Part shown: positions 40,858-49,909 of the stretch, in pieces | Position numbering within the stretch: position 1 is the stretch's first letter | Layout of the letters: each line of letters opens with the position of its first letter | NCBI RefSeq assembly: GCF_000969825.1 | Contig: NZ_KQ033920.1 | Coordinates: 1,539,075-1,603,074, forward strand | DNA length: 64,000 nt | Direction of reading: 5' to 3' | From: Parabacteroides gordonii MS-1 = DSM 23371 | Lineage (GTDB): Bacteria > Bacteroidota > Bacteroidia > Bacteroidales > Tannerellaceae | Notes under the pieces: model-generated | The model's input: the letters and a program-made list of their open reading frames with translations, nothing else | Told to the model about the DNA's origin: nothing | Database searches by the model: none | Translations under genes and position numbers: made by a program

Positions 40858-43236
40858 TTATTCACTCTTGACACTATTCACCGGATTCTCATTAGCCGCT
40901 TTCCAGTTCTGGAACGTGACCGTCAGCATGGTAATAGCCGCCACAATCACAAAGGCCAGTGCAAATACCCACCAATAGATCGGTGTCTTGTCGGAGAAGC
41001 TCTCCAACCATTTATGTACGCCATAATAAGCGAAAGGAACAGCGATAACGATGCAAATCGCCACAATACGCAGATAAGACTTATTGAACATATTCAGGAT
41101 CTCTCCTACCGTCGCCCCAAATACTTTACGTACTCCGATCTCTTTACGGCGATATTGTGTTTCAAAGACAACCAAGCCAAAGACGCCTACGATCGACAGT
41201 ACGATAGCCAGCAGGCTGAACAAAGTTATCATCTTTTTCAAATACTGTTCCTTATGATAGAGGTTATCTAACATCGTATCGTAGAAGTTAATATCGAGCG
41301 GATAGGTTGGATCGATTTCTGCCAGCGATTGCCGGATATGGCCGATGGCCTCCGCCATATTCGTCCCGGCATTCAGACGTATAAAGGAAACGGACATCGT
41401 CTCTCCCGGATCGACAATGAAAGAAACGGGGGTACCCGACTGGCGGAGTGAGGTTAGTTTCAGATCGTTTACAAAGCCGGCTATGCGTGCTTCACCTTTC
41501 CAGAACTTATCGAGGGCGTGCCCGGCTTCCAGCTGGAATGTCTTTTGGGTGGTACTGTTATATATAAAGGTAAGGACAGAATCTCGGCCGTCCGACTCGG
41601 TGAAATCGCGCCCATCGATCACCGGGATATCCATTACACGCAGAAAGTTGGGGGATACGGTAATCCAGGGTGTGTTGATCTCTTTCCCATTGTAGTAGGT
41701 GGAGCTAGTGGAGTAAACATCTTGCAAGCCGAATTTCTGGTTGGAAAAAGCTACGTCGGCAATACCGGAATAGGATTTTAATTTGTCGACATATACGTCT
41801 TTGGCATTTTTGTAGATATTCTGGTTCAATGTAACCACTGCGATCTGGTCTTCGTTGAACCCGCGATCGAAAGAACGCATATACTTATTCTGTATCTGGA
41901 TGAATGAGGCACCGATAATCAGGCCGATCGACACGATATACTGGAAGCCAATCAGCACAGTGCGCAGTTTACGCCCGGAAGCAGACAAGCCGAAACTACC
42001 TTTCAGCACCAAGGCAGGTTGGAAAGAGGTCATATAGCAAGCCGGATAGGCACCGGCTGCCAGTCCCAACAGCAAGGCGATCACTCCCATTATTACTAAT
42101 AAGTAGAAATGGTTTAACGGATTCGTATCGGCTTCTACAAATGATAATATATTCATCCTGTTTAAGAAGAAAAGCAACAGGAGGGATAGCATAAATGCCA
42201 GAATACTGATACCTACTGCTTCTGTGATCAGTCCGCGGCGCAAGCTGCCGGTGGTGCTGCCCAGTACTTTCTGTGTATTGATACTCTTGATGCGCAACGG
42301 GGCTAGTGAGGTACTGAAGTTAGTAAAGTTAATCCCAGCGATAATGATTACCAGGAATGCAATCAGGATAAGCAAGCGTACTGTTTCAGGGTTACCTTCT
42401 TTGAATATACCTTCCTGTAGGCCTTTGACATAGTAGGTGTCGGCCACGGGTAATAGCTTCAACCGGGATGTTTCGGGGAAGTCGTGTGATGCGTAATCGA
42501 AGGTTTTATTGAATGTTTCTTCCACTATTTCTTTCGAGTCAGGTGAGTCGAGCAAGACATATCCGATAAAACCCTGCGAACCCCAGTTATTCTCCAGGCT
42601 CTTATTTATCTTTACATAGATAGCGTTGTACATCTGTGAGTTGGAAGGGAAATCCCGGTAGACGCCCCCCACGGTGAAGGTTTTTATATCTTCCCGCATA
42701 TAGACTTTTTCATTCATGTGGAGTTGCTGTCCAACAGCGGGTTCATTGCCAAAGAGCCGATTTGCAATGCTTTGTGGGATCAATGCTTTCTCAGGATCCT
42801 GCAAACAATTGTCATCCCCTTCCAGCAGGGTCGGATTGAAAACCTGCAGTATTTCAGGTGTACAGGCGGAGAACTGTTCGATAAAGCCGTTTTTCTTTCC
42901 ATCCTTCTCGACAGTAAAATACATTTTCCCATTAAACTGCGCCGCCAATGCTGTAATCAATGTACCGGCTTTAATATGCGGTGAAGAGGTTGTTACAGCT
43001 TCCATGAAGGGGATAGGTAAAATGGCTGCATAAGGATCATCCACATCTTTATGGTGTTGAACACGGAAGATCCGGTCGTAATCAGGATAACACCGATCGA
43101 AATTATGCTCATATTCGACCTGCATCATAATCACCAGGAAAGCCGTAAAAGCAACGGTCAGCCCTACAATATTCAGGAAGGACGCCATCTTGAAACGGCG
43201 CAGTACGTTAATAAAGTTACGCAATATCGTTCTCAT
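40858..43236 (-). CDS. MacB/FtsX-type ABC permease, subfamily A (copy A5)
   Basis: About 792 residues from the ATG at 43236 (MRTILRNFINVLRRFKMASF), matching the other A copies. The longer frame from a TTG at 43278 would begin upstream of the predicted transcript start and is rejected. Hallmarks are FTNFSTSLAPLRIKSINTQK, RRKEIGVRKVFGAT and the end NPVNSVKSE. It most resembles A1: both have the periplasmic openings EHNFDRCY/ERSFDRCH and the Tyr-His-Lys-Glu segment LDNLYHKEQ/FDNLYHKEE before TM6. It is the first gene of the A5-B2 unit and lies among B copies, so A and B genes are interleaved. Confidence 0.93.
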   Translation of the reverse strand: MRTILRNFINVLRRFKMASFLNIVGLTVAFTAFLVIMMQVEYEHNFDRCYPDYDRIFRVQHHKDVDDPYAAILPIPFMEAVTTSSPHIKAGTLITALAAQFNGKMYFTVEKDGKKNGFIEQFSACTPEILQVFNPTLLEGDDNCLQDPEKALIPQSIANRLFGNEPAVGQQLHMNEKVYMREDIKTFTVGGVYRDFPSNSQMYNAIYVKINKSLENNWGSQGFIGYVLLDSPDSKEIVEETFNKTFDYASHDFPETSRLKLLPVADTYYVKGLQEGIFKEGNPETVRLLILIAFLVIIIAGINFTNFSTSLAPLRIKSINTQKVLGSTTGSLRRGLITEAVGISILAFMLSLLLLFFLNRMNILSFVEADTNPLNHFYLLVIMGVIALLLGLAAGAYPACYMTSFQPALVLKGSFGLSASGRKLRTVLIGFQYIVSIGLIIGASFIQIQNKYMRSFDRGFNEDQIAVVTLNQNIYKNAKDVYVDKLKSYSGIADVAFSNQKFGLQDVYSTSSTYYNGKEINTPWITVSPNFLRVMDIPVIDGRDFTESDGRDSVLTFIYNSTTQKTFQLEAGHALDKFWKGEARIAGFVNDLKLTSLRQSGTPVSFIVDPGETMSVSFIRLNAGTNMAEAIGHIRQSLAEIDPTYPLDINFYDTMLDNLYHKEQYLKKMITLFSLLAIVLSIVGVFGLVVFETQYRRKEIGVRKVFGATVGEILNMFNKSYLRIVAICIVIAVPFAYYGVHKWLESFSDKTPIYWWVFALAFVIVAAITMLTVTFQNWKAANENPVNSVKSE

Positions 43237-43280
43237 CAGTACAATGTTTTTTGTTATTTCATCTTCTATGCTTTCCAACG

Positions 43281-43387
43281 TTCAAATTGCGTGCCAAAAC
43301 TACAAATAACTAATTATCAACCATATACAATCAAACATAATTCAACACTTGTCAAAATATTGGACAGTCCTGTCTAGTTTTTTTACA
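43281..43387 (-). promoter_or_regulatory. Sigma-54-type promoter with two enhancer dyads (for A5-B2)
   Basis: Minus strand TGGCACGCAATTTGAA (43281-43296), identical to the A4 box. The proximal dyad is TGTCAAAATATTGGACA (43350-43366); the distal TGTCTAGTTTTTTTACA (43371-43387) is degenerate inside but keeps the 21-bp spacing. Distance to the box is 54 bp. Confidence 0.8.
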
Positions 43388-43451
43388 TGTAACGGGATCT
43401 CTGAAGTAGTAAAGTACGATAATTCAACATGCCTGTATTACCCATAGTGAT

Positions 43452-43526
43452 ACTATAGTGCCAACAGGTGCAGGACTATAATGCTAACAGGTATAGGACT
43501 ATAGTGCCGGTTGACATAGAACTACA
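43452..43526. repeat. Four degenerate direct repeats with 23-bp period
   Basis: The core ACTATAGTGC recurs at 43452, 43475 (ACTATAATGC), 43498 and, reduced to ACTACA, at 43521, each exactly 23 bp apart. The first two units also share AACAGGT. Non-coding; located in the longest gap of the permease cluster. Confidence 0.6.
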
Positions 43527-43570
43527 GAAAAAACACTTTCGCTTTTTACCAGAAAAGTATAAGTATTTAT

Positions 43571-43636
43571 CCAAAAAGGCAGGCAGCAATTCTCAAAAAG
43601 GTAGGCAGCGATTCCCCAATGGGTAGGCACCCATTT
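43571..43636. repeat. Three direct repeats with 22-bp period
   Basis: AGGCAG or AGGCAC starts at 43581, 43603 and 43625. The first two units share AAAAAGG and CAGC-ATTC as well. This is a second, unrelated repeat family directly beside the 23-bp array. Confidence 0.6.
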
Positions 43637-43640
43637 AAAA

Positions 43641-43675
43641 TAGCTCCCGACCTATTTCTAACAGGTCGGGAGCTA
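43641..43675 (-). terminator. Strong hairpin, terminator of permease B3
   Basis: TAGCTCCCGACCT (43641-43653) pairs perfectly with AGGTCGGGAGCTA (43663-43675) across 9 bases. TTTT follows in the minus direction and ATTTTA on the plus strand, so it could work both ways. It lies about 270 bases after the B3 stop, at the far side of a set of smaller inverted repeats. Confidence 0.7.
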
Positions 43676-43733
43676 ATTTTATCCTACACCGCAGCTATCG
43701 GATATTTATTCTGAAAAATGTTTTTGGGAATTT

Positions 43734-43920
43734 CGGGTTCATGCCTTCATTCAGCCATTATTTTACTGAAAATATGATAGTTACCATATGAACCCGGTAT
43801 CCAGTTTGCCTTCATCTGAAAATTGCGGGTTCATCGGATGAAGGCAAAAAGGAAGTGCCTTCATATCTACACCTATTGCATATCAATGGATAAACAATTA
43901 AATGAAGGCATGAAGGCACT
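43734..43920. repeat. Nested short inverted repeats (TGAAGGCA / CGGGTTCAT)
   Basis: The words TGCCTTCAT or ATGAAGGCA occur six times and CGGGTTCAT or ATGAACCCG three times. Among the pairings are TGCCTTCATC (43807-43816) with GATGAAGGCA (43837-43846), and AGTGCCTTCAT (43854-43864) with ATGAAGGCACT (43910-43920). It forms the 3' flank of the B3 gene and could fold in its mRNA. No coding frame is supported. Confidence 0.5.
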
Positions 43921-43943
43921 TTTCCGAAAACAGCTATCATAAG

Positions 43944-46283
43944 TTATTTACCAGCTATACTATCCACCGGATTGGCATTGGCTGCATAGTAACTCTGAAC
44001 GAACACAGCAACAAACGAGATCAACAGGCAGAAAGCACCGGACGCTATAAAGATAAGCGGATTCAGACTGATCCTGTATGAATAATCCGACAGCCATTGC
44101 TTCATGATATACCATATAATCGGTGTTGCGATGACAAAGGCTATTGCCACATAATTTAGAAATGTACCAACCAACCGCATCAATATCGCCTTATTATCCG
44201 ATCCGAATACTTTGCGGACAGCTACCTCCTGCGAACGTTGCTGAATAAAGTAAGTAGACATAGCCAGCAATCCCAGCAGCGAGATCAGGATAGCAATACC
44301 GGCAAATATCGAAACGATCTTCACCAAACGTATCTGCGAGTCGAACGATTCCTGTATCTGGTCATCCAGATATTTACCTTCAAACTCTACCTTAGTAACA
44401 TCTTCAAATATCTTACGTACTTCATTATATGCAGTATAAGGATTGCCTTCCACTTCTATCAAAACATGCCAGGGCCAGCTGTTCGGCTCATTGAAGTCTT
44501 TAAAACGCAGCATGATAGGAGAACTTTCGTCTGTGATACGGCGCAGATGGAAATCTTTCAATACACCTAAAATTGGTGAGGGTTCACTGTCTTTGAGATT
44601 AAAAACCTTGGCATCTTCCGGTATATCCATATCCCGGAATGCCCGTTCAGACAGATACCAACTCCAACTATTTGTCGAAGCCACCTGGTTATCATGCTTA
44701 ATCTCCAACCCCAGCATCTTAAAAGAAGCACTGTCGAGAACCATCTGCTGGAAACTAAGTGATTTGCCTTCATAAACACCTGTCAGGTTATTTGTTCCGC
44801 TGAAAGGAGTTCCGTTACTGAACCCAATCGATTTGACACATGTCAACTGGCGCAGTTTATCTACAGCGGCTGCCCGCTCGCTATCAGAATTGAACTGGTT
44901 CTCGGCCACAAGGATATTCTTTGTATTATAACCTAATGGAGCCTTAATCATATGGGAGATCTGAAGCCCCATCACCAAAGCTGCCGCGAGTGTGGCTATC
45001 GTAATGATATTCTGAAAAGTAATAAAGCATTTACTGAACACCATCTTTGTTTGCCGGCGGAATGTACCGCGTACCACCTCTATCGGTTTCGAGGAAGAGA
45101 TAAGCAAAGCCGGTAATAATCCGGAAAGAAAACCGATCAATAGGATCACTCCTGCTGCAATTCCGATCCACCCCGGAGTACAAAGATCTGTCAGGTATAA
45201 ATGAGTATTCAGCAATCCATCGGCATAAGGTACTGCCGCCATAGCCAGTAACAGCCCCAGACCAAACGATATCAGGGTGAGGAACAACGATTCCAGCATC
45301 AGACGCAGGAATAATTCTCCACGTGAGGAACCCAGTAAACGGCGTGTAGCCATCTCCTTCGCCCGCTGTCCGGCCTGTGCAACCGTCAGATTGATGTAAT
45401 TGAAGATAGCAAAGATCAGAATCAGAATACCGACAGACATCAGTACCAATACGAAGTTACGGTCTCCGTGTTGTAAGCTCGAGTATGGGAATGAGGCAAA
45501 ATAAAGTTCATTCAACGGTGTTATCGTAATTTCTTTCCATACATCTATTTGATAAGGCCAGAAAGATTCTTTAAAGAATTCATGAATGTCGTCTATTTTC
45601 CCCCGCAGGTCGGCTCCCTCATGCAGCATCAGGAAACCGGCAGTGGCACCGGCATTATTATAAGAGGTCTTGGTCAGCCCACTATTAAACTCTCCGACAC
45701 GTTCTATACGGATCAGTATATCACTGGGCGGAAGGACAGACTTACGTATGTCTTCTATCACACCTGTAACAATAACGGAAGTTGAGTCGCTGATACGGAT
45801 ACTCTTCCCCATCGGATCATCCTGTCCGAACATTTTGTTGGCAAAAGTTTTGGAGACAACGGCGTTGTAACTATCCTGTAATGCCTGATGGCGGTTGCCT
45901 TCCAATAGTTTAAAGGAAAAGAAATCAAAGAAAGTAGAGTCGACACAGGTCATAGAAGCCTTCAGCTTCTTATCCCCGTAAAAAACCTGCCAGTTATTGA
46001 AATAGTCGGCAATGACCGGACAAACTTTCTCTATCTCCGGATAGCGATCCTGCAAACGATAAGGTATAGGAAGAGCAGTGGCCGGGCCGCTTTCATTTCC
46101 TATCACATAAATACGATCCCTGTTCTCATGGAATTTGTCGGTTGCTAGTTCCTGCGCGGTATAAACAGTGATCAGGATAACAAACATCAGCGAAATAGAT
46201 AATCCGAAAACATCGATTGCCGTATACGCCTTGTTCTTACTTAAGAACTTGAGAAACGAATTAAAATTCAGTACATTATTCAT
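43944..46283 (-). CDS. MacB/FtsX-type ABC permease, subfamily B (copy B3)
   Basis: A 779-residue double permease (MNNVLNFNSFLKFLSKNKAY). Hallmarks are NYINLTVAQAGQRAKEMATR, RLLGSSRGELFLRL, TYFIQQRSQEVAVRKVFGSD and the end NPVDSIAGK. The variants AQAGQRAKE and RSQEVA are shared with B4 and B5, not with B1 and B2, so subfamily B splits into B1-B2 and B3-B4-B5. It has its own promoter module and a distant terminator. Confidence 0.93.
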   Translation of the reverse strand: MNNVLNFNSFLKFLSKNKAYTAIDVFGLSISLMFVILITVYTAQELATDKFHENRDRIYVIGNESGPATALPIPYRLQDRYPEIEKVCPVIADYFNNWQVFYGDKKLKASMTCVDSTFFDFFSFKLLEGNRHQALQDSYNAVVSKTFANKMFGQDDPMGKSIRISDSTSVIVTGVIEDIRKSVLPPSDILIRIERVGEFNSGLTKTSYNNAGATAGFLMLHEGADLRGKIDDIHEFFKESFWPYQIDVWKEITITPLNELYFASFPYSSLQHGDRNFVLVLMSVGILILIFAIFNYINLTVAQAGQRAKEMATRRLLGSSRGELFLRLMLESLFLTLISFGLGLLLAMAAVPYADGLLNTHLYLTDLCTPGWIGIAAGVILLIGFLSGLLPALLISSSKPIEVVRGTFRRQTKMVFSKCFITFQNIITIATLAAALVMGLQISHMIKAPLGYNTKNILVAENQFNSDSERAAAVDKLRQLTCVKSIGFSNGTPFSGTNNLTGVYEGKSLSFQQMVLDSASFKMLGLEIKHDNQVASTNSWSWYLSERAFRDMDIPEDAKVFNLKDSEPSPILGVLKDFHLRRITDESSPIMLRFKDFNEPNSWPWHVLIEVEGNPYTAYNEVRKIFEDVTKVEFEGKYLDDQIQESFDSQIRLVKIVSIFAGIAILISLLGLLAMSTYFIQQRSQEVAVRKVFGSDNKAILMRLVGTFLNYVAIAFVIATPIIWYIMKQWLSDYSYRISLNPLIFIASGAFCLLISFVAVFVQSYYAANANPVDSIAGK

Positions 46284-46324
46284 ATTTATAGTGTTATTTA
46301 TTTATCTAACTCTACACAACAAAC

Positions 46325-46433
46325 TTCAAAATACGTGCCAAACAGAATAATACACTATATATCAACAAAATAAAATTTCATAGTTAAAGTCTGCCTGTCT
46401 AATTATTAGACACTATTGTCTATTTATTGGACA
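46325..46433 (-). promoter_or_regulatory. Sigma-54-type promoter with two enhancer dyads (for B3)
   Basis: Minus strand TGGCACGTATTTTGAA (46325-46340). Dyads TGTCTAATTATTAGACA (46396-46412) and TGTCTATTTATTGGACA (46417-46433), 21 bp apart and 56 bp from the box. The distal dyad overlaps the last codons and stop of the hydrolase gene at 46424. Confidence 0.82.
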
Positions 46434-47509
46434 CAGGAACGGACGATCTCTACAAACCTTTCCGGTTCTTCCAGATTGGGTGAATGTGCAGAGTTTTCCA
46501 TTGTGTAAAATCCTTTTTCCGGAGCGGATATCCGCTCACTGTATTCCTTGGCCAACCGGTATGATACCTGGTAGTCGTACTTGCCCTGAATAATGTAAAC
46601 CGGAATATCGAAAGACACGGAGCTTTCAAAAAGATTATCGTTGAGAACATTTCCAAACATATTCCTTGTTGAAAACATTGTTCCGCGAAGATAATTTATT
46701 TTCTCACCAAAGGTATACCCTTTAAAGTATAACAGATCCATCATGACAGCAATCATGGAGCTATTCTCATGTTTTATTCCGATTCCGTATTCATTCATCA
46801 GGAGAGAACGGGTGGTAAACAGATAATCGTTTGAAGGGAAACCGGCAGCATTCCTATCCCATTTGCTTAGTGATTTTACAGCACTCTTATCGCCTCTTTC
46901 CTGTGCCTGATCCAGCATATAGTCGTATGCTGCACGTTCCGACTGGAGCTGGTTGCTCACCTGCCCTATACCAAAATAGGCTTTATATAATTCGGGATAT
47001 TTCCCTATGGTCTTTATCCCTAGATACGAACCCCACGAATGCCCCATCAGATATATTTTATCTTGTCCGAAACGTTTACACAGATATTCGGTCACCTGGC
47101 GGGTATCTTCTATGAATTGTTCGACAGTCATCATGGCCGGGTCGATATCCGAGCTAAAACTCATACCCGCTCCCCGCTGATCCCAGTAACAGACGGTAAA
47201 GTATTTTTCCAGGCGTTCGTCTTTTTCGTCTGCTATACAAAGTGGCAACTCCGGACTTCCAGGCCCTCCATGAAGAAATAGCAGGATCGGATTATCCGGG
47301 TTTTCTCCACGCAGGAAATACCCTTGCTTGACACCGCCGATATCCAACCGACCTTTTTCTGCAATAGCGTTTTCAATGACCTTACCATGACTGTCCGTTA
47401 GTTTATCCAGTTTTCCACTGCTGTAACAGAGAACGGATAACACTCCGATCAATAATAGCCCTGCGACCGACAAAAGAACGATCGATATTACTTTAATTAG
47501 TCTTTTCAT
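46424..47509 (-). CDS. Membrane-anchored alpha/beta hydrolase, S33 aminopeptidase-like
   Basis: A 361-residue protein with one N-terminal TM (about 7-28; VISIVLLSVAGLLLIGVL), so the enzyme probably faces the periplasm. The alpha/beta-hydrolase fold is shown by the oxyanion motif HGGPGSP (80-86), the nucleophile elbow GHSWGSYLG with Ser158, Asp312 in QGKYDYQ and His342 in NSAHSPNLEEPE. HGGPG plus GxSWGS is typical of prolyl-aminopeptidase-like (S33) enzymes, which remove N-terminal residues from short peptides. The gene lies 36 bases after permease B4 and is apparently the last gene of the ATPase operon. This hints that the exported or sensed substrate may be a peptide; that is inference. Its last codons lie within an enhancer dyad of the next unit. 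Confidence 0.88.
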   Translation of the reverse strand: MKRLIKVISIVLLSVAGLLLIGVLSVLCYSSGKLDKLTDSHGKVIENAIAEKGRLDIGGVKQGYFLRGENPDNPILLFLHGGPGSPELPLCIADEKDERLEKYFTVCYWDQRGAGMSFSSDIDPAMMTVEQFIEDTRQVTEYLCKRFGQDKIYLMGHSWGSYLGIKTIGKYPELYKAYFGIGQVSNQLQSERAAYDYMLDQAQERGDKSAVKSLSKWDRNAAGFPSNDYLFTTRSLLMNEYGIGIKHENSSMIAVMMDLLYFKGYTFGEKINYLRGTMFSTRNMFGNVLNDNLFESSVSFDIPVYIIQGKYDYQVSYRLAKEYSERISAPEKGFYTMENSAHSPNLEEPERFVEIVRSCVQ

Positions 47510-47545
47510 ATAACAAACATTTATCTACCGCACAAAGGTAAGATA

Positions 47546-49873
47546 TTATTTATTGGCAATACTATTCACCGGATTGGCATTGGCTGCTTTATGACTCTGG
47601 AAAAAGACTGTGACAAATGAGATCAACAGGCAGAAAACACCGGCAGCGATAAAGATCAAAGGGTTCAAAGAGATCCGGTAAGAGTAGTCGGACAACCACT
47701 TACTCATAAAGTACCAGATAGCCGGTGTCGCAATTACGAAAGCGATGCCGACATACATCAGGAACGAGCCGATCAGACGGAACAGAATAGCCCGGTTATC
47801 TGAACCGAACACCTTGCGGATAGCTACCTCCTGCGAACGTTGCTGGATAAAGTAAGTCGACATGGCCAACAATCCCAGCATAGAGATCAGAATGGCTATT
47901 CCGGCGAAGATGGAAACGATCTTGGTGGTACGTAGCTCCGCCTCAAACGACCTCTGCACCTGCTCATCCAGATAGGTACCGTCGAAATCCAGTCCGCCGG
48001 AAGCCGTTTTATATATATCACGTATTTTTTCGTAGGCGGTGTACGTATTTCCTTCCACTTCCACAAGGATACTCCAGGGATATACATCTTTCCGGGCACT
48101 GATACGAACCATAGCCGGACGGGTCTCATCCGTAATATTGCCTTGCTGAAAATCACTTACGATGCCGGCTATCGGTGTAGCTTCTTTGTTCCATAGGAAA
48201 CTGGGAGCATCCTCCGGTAGTTCCATATCCTTCATCGCCTTCTGGGTCACATACCAGCTATTTTCGGCTAACTGGTTGTCACGGACAATCTTATAGCCTA
48301 ACATGTTGAATGCCGTACTGTCCATGATGAATTGCTGGAAGCCGAGGAACTTACCTTCATAATCGGCAGACATATTATTACTTCCGCTAAGCGGCATACC
48401 GGCAACCAGACCGACCCGTTTAACGAAAGACTGGCGACCGAACTCGTCGATGGCGGCATTACGGTCGGAGTTGTTGGCAAAGTGATTTTTTATCTCCAGG
48501 ATATTCTTTGTATTGTATCCGAGCGGTGCACTGATCAGGTGACGCGATTGCAGAATCATGACAATAGAAGCGGCGATCATCGCGATCGTGATCCCGTTCT
48601 GGAAAGTGATGAAGATTTTACTGAATACCATCTTCGTCTGCCGGCGGAACGTACCGCGCACAATATCGATCGGCTTCACCGACGAGATCAACACGGCCGG
48701 CAGTAACCCGGAAAGGAAACCGATCAGTAAGATCAGCACGATGGCAGCCATGATCCATACCGGCGTGAAGGTCGCCCACATGTCAACCTTGGTCTGCAAC
48801 AGGTTATTTACAAAAGGAACCGCCCCAAGCGCCAACAGCCAGCCTATTCCGAAAGAGAGAACAGTCAGTAAAGTAGACTCCTCCATCAAGCGCAGGAACA
48901 GCTCTTTACGGGATGACCCCAACAAACGGCGGGTTGCCATCTCTTTAGCCCGCTGACCGGCCTGTGCCACTGTCAGGTTTATATAGTTGAATATCGCAAA
49001 GATTAAAATCAGGATACCGACGGACAACAGTACGATAACGAAACGTTTATTACCGAACTGAACGGCTCCGAACCCTTGCGAACCGCTAAAATACATATCA
49101 TGTAAAGGCATTAAACCGACTTCTTTCCACATACCCTGCTTATAAGGCCAGAACGATTCCTTGAAATAACTAAGTATATCATCGATCTTCGGAGTCAGGT
49201 CGGCACCCGGTTTCATCATCAGGAAAGGAACGGCTGCACCGGCATTTCCGGAATGCTCCATACTGATCGAGCCGTTAAACTCATTCGCACGTTCGGCACG
49301 CATCAGCAGATCGGCATAAGGAATGGTTGAGTTTTTGATATCTTCCATAACACCGCCAACCATGTAAGATGTTGAATCGCCGATCACGACACTTTGTCCT
49401 ACCGGGCTTTCGGTACCAAATAGTTTGTTGGCGAAGGTACGCGAGAGTACCACATTTCCCCTGTCTTCCAATGCCCGCTTCGCATCCCCTTCCAGCAGTT
49501 TGAAAGAGAAGAAATTGAAGAAACAGGAGTCGGTAGCTATGACCTTTGCAGTCAGTTTTGTCTCGTTTCTTTTTACAGTCTGAGGGGCAACTCCAGCGGA
49601 AATGACCGGACAGACCTTTTCGATCTCCGGATAACGCTCCTTCAGGTTATAAGCTATCGGGAGACCGGAAACCGGCCCCATATCGCTGGTCAGCACATAA
49701 ATACGATCACCGTCGGTATGGAACTTATCGACAGATAATTCCTGCACGGTGTAAACGGCGATCAGGATAACGAACATCAACGATACCGACAGTCCGAACA
49801 CGTCGATCGCCGTGTATGCCTTATTCCCTTTCAGGAATTTCAGAAACGATTTTATATTCAACAGGTTATTCAT
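47546..49873 (-). CDS. MacB/FtsX-type ABC permease, subfamily B (copy B4)
   Basis: A 775-residue double permease (MNNLLNIKSFLKFLKGNKAY). Hallmarks are NYINLTVAQAGQRAKEMATR, RLLGSSRKELFLRL, TYFIQQRSQEVAIRKVFGSD and the end NPVNSIANK. It is closest to B5: both share VYTVQELSVDKFHTDGDRIY or its near copy and the ISSVKPIDIVRGTFRRQTKM segment. The gap to B5 is 36 bases with no promoter module, so B5 and B4 are co-transcribed. Confidence 0.93.
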   Translation of the reverse strand: MNNLLNIKSFLKFLKGNKAYTAIDVFGLSVSLMFVILIAVYTVQELSVDKFHTDGDRIYVLTSDMGPVSGLPIAYNLKERYPEIEKVCPVISAGVAPQTVKRNETKLTAKVIATDSCFFNFFSFKLLEGDAKRALEDRGNVVLSRTFANKLFGTESPVGQSVVIGDSTSYMVGGVMEDIKNSTIPYADLLMRAERANEFNGSISMEHSGNAGAAVPFLMMKPGADLTPKIDDILSYFKESFWPYKQGMWKEVGLMPLHDMYFSGSQGFGAVQFGNKRFVIVLLSVGILILIFAIFNYINLTVAQAGQRAKEMATRRLLGSSRKELFLRLMEESTLLTVLSFGIGWLLALGAVPFVNNLLQTKVDMWATFTPVWIMAAIVLILLIGFLSGLLPAVLISSVKPIDIVRGTFRRQTKMVFSKIFITFQNGITIAMIAASIVMILQSRHLISAPLGYNTKNILEIKNHFANNSDRNAAIDEFGRQSFVKRVGLVAGMPLSGSNNMSADYEGKFLGFQQFIMDSTAFNMLGYKIVRDNQLAENSWYVTQKAMKDMELPEDAPSFLWNKEATPIAGIVSDFQQGNITDETRPAMVRISARKDVYPWSILVEVEGNTYTAYEKIRDIYKTASGGLDFDGTYLDEQVQRSFEAELRTTKIVSIFAGIAILISMLGLLAMSTYFIQQRSQEVAIRKVFGSDNRAILFRLIGSFLMYVGIAFVIATPAIWYFMSKWLSDYSYRISLNPLIFIAAGVFCLLISFVTVFFQSHKAANANPVNSIANK

Positions 49874-49909
49874 ACTCTTCTTTTTATATTATGTATATCT
49901 TCAACTAGA

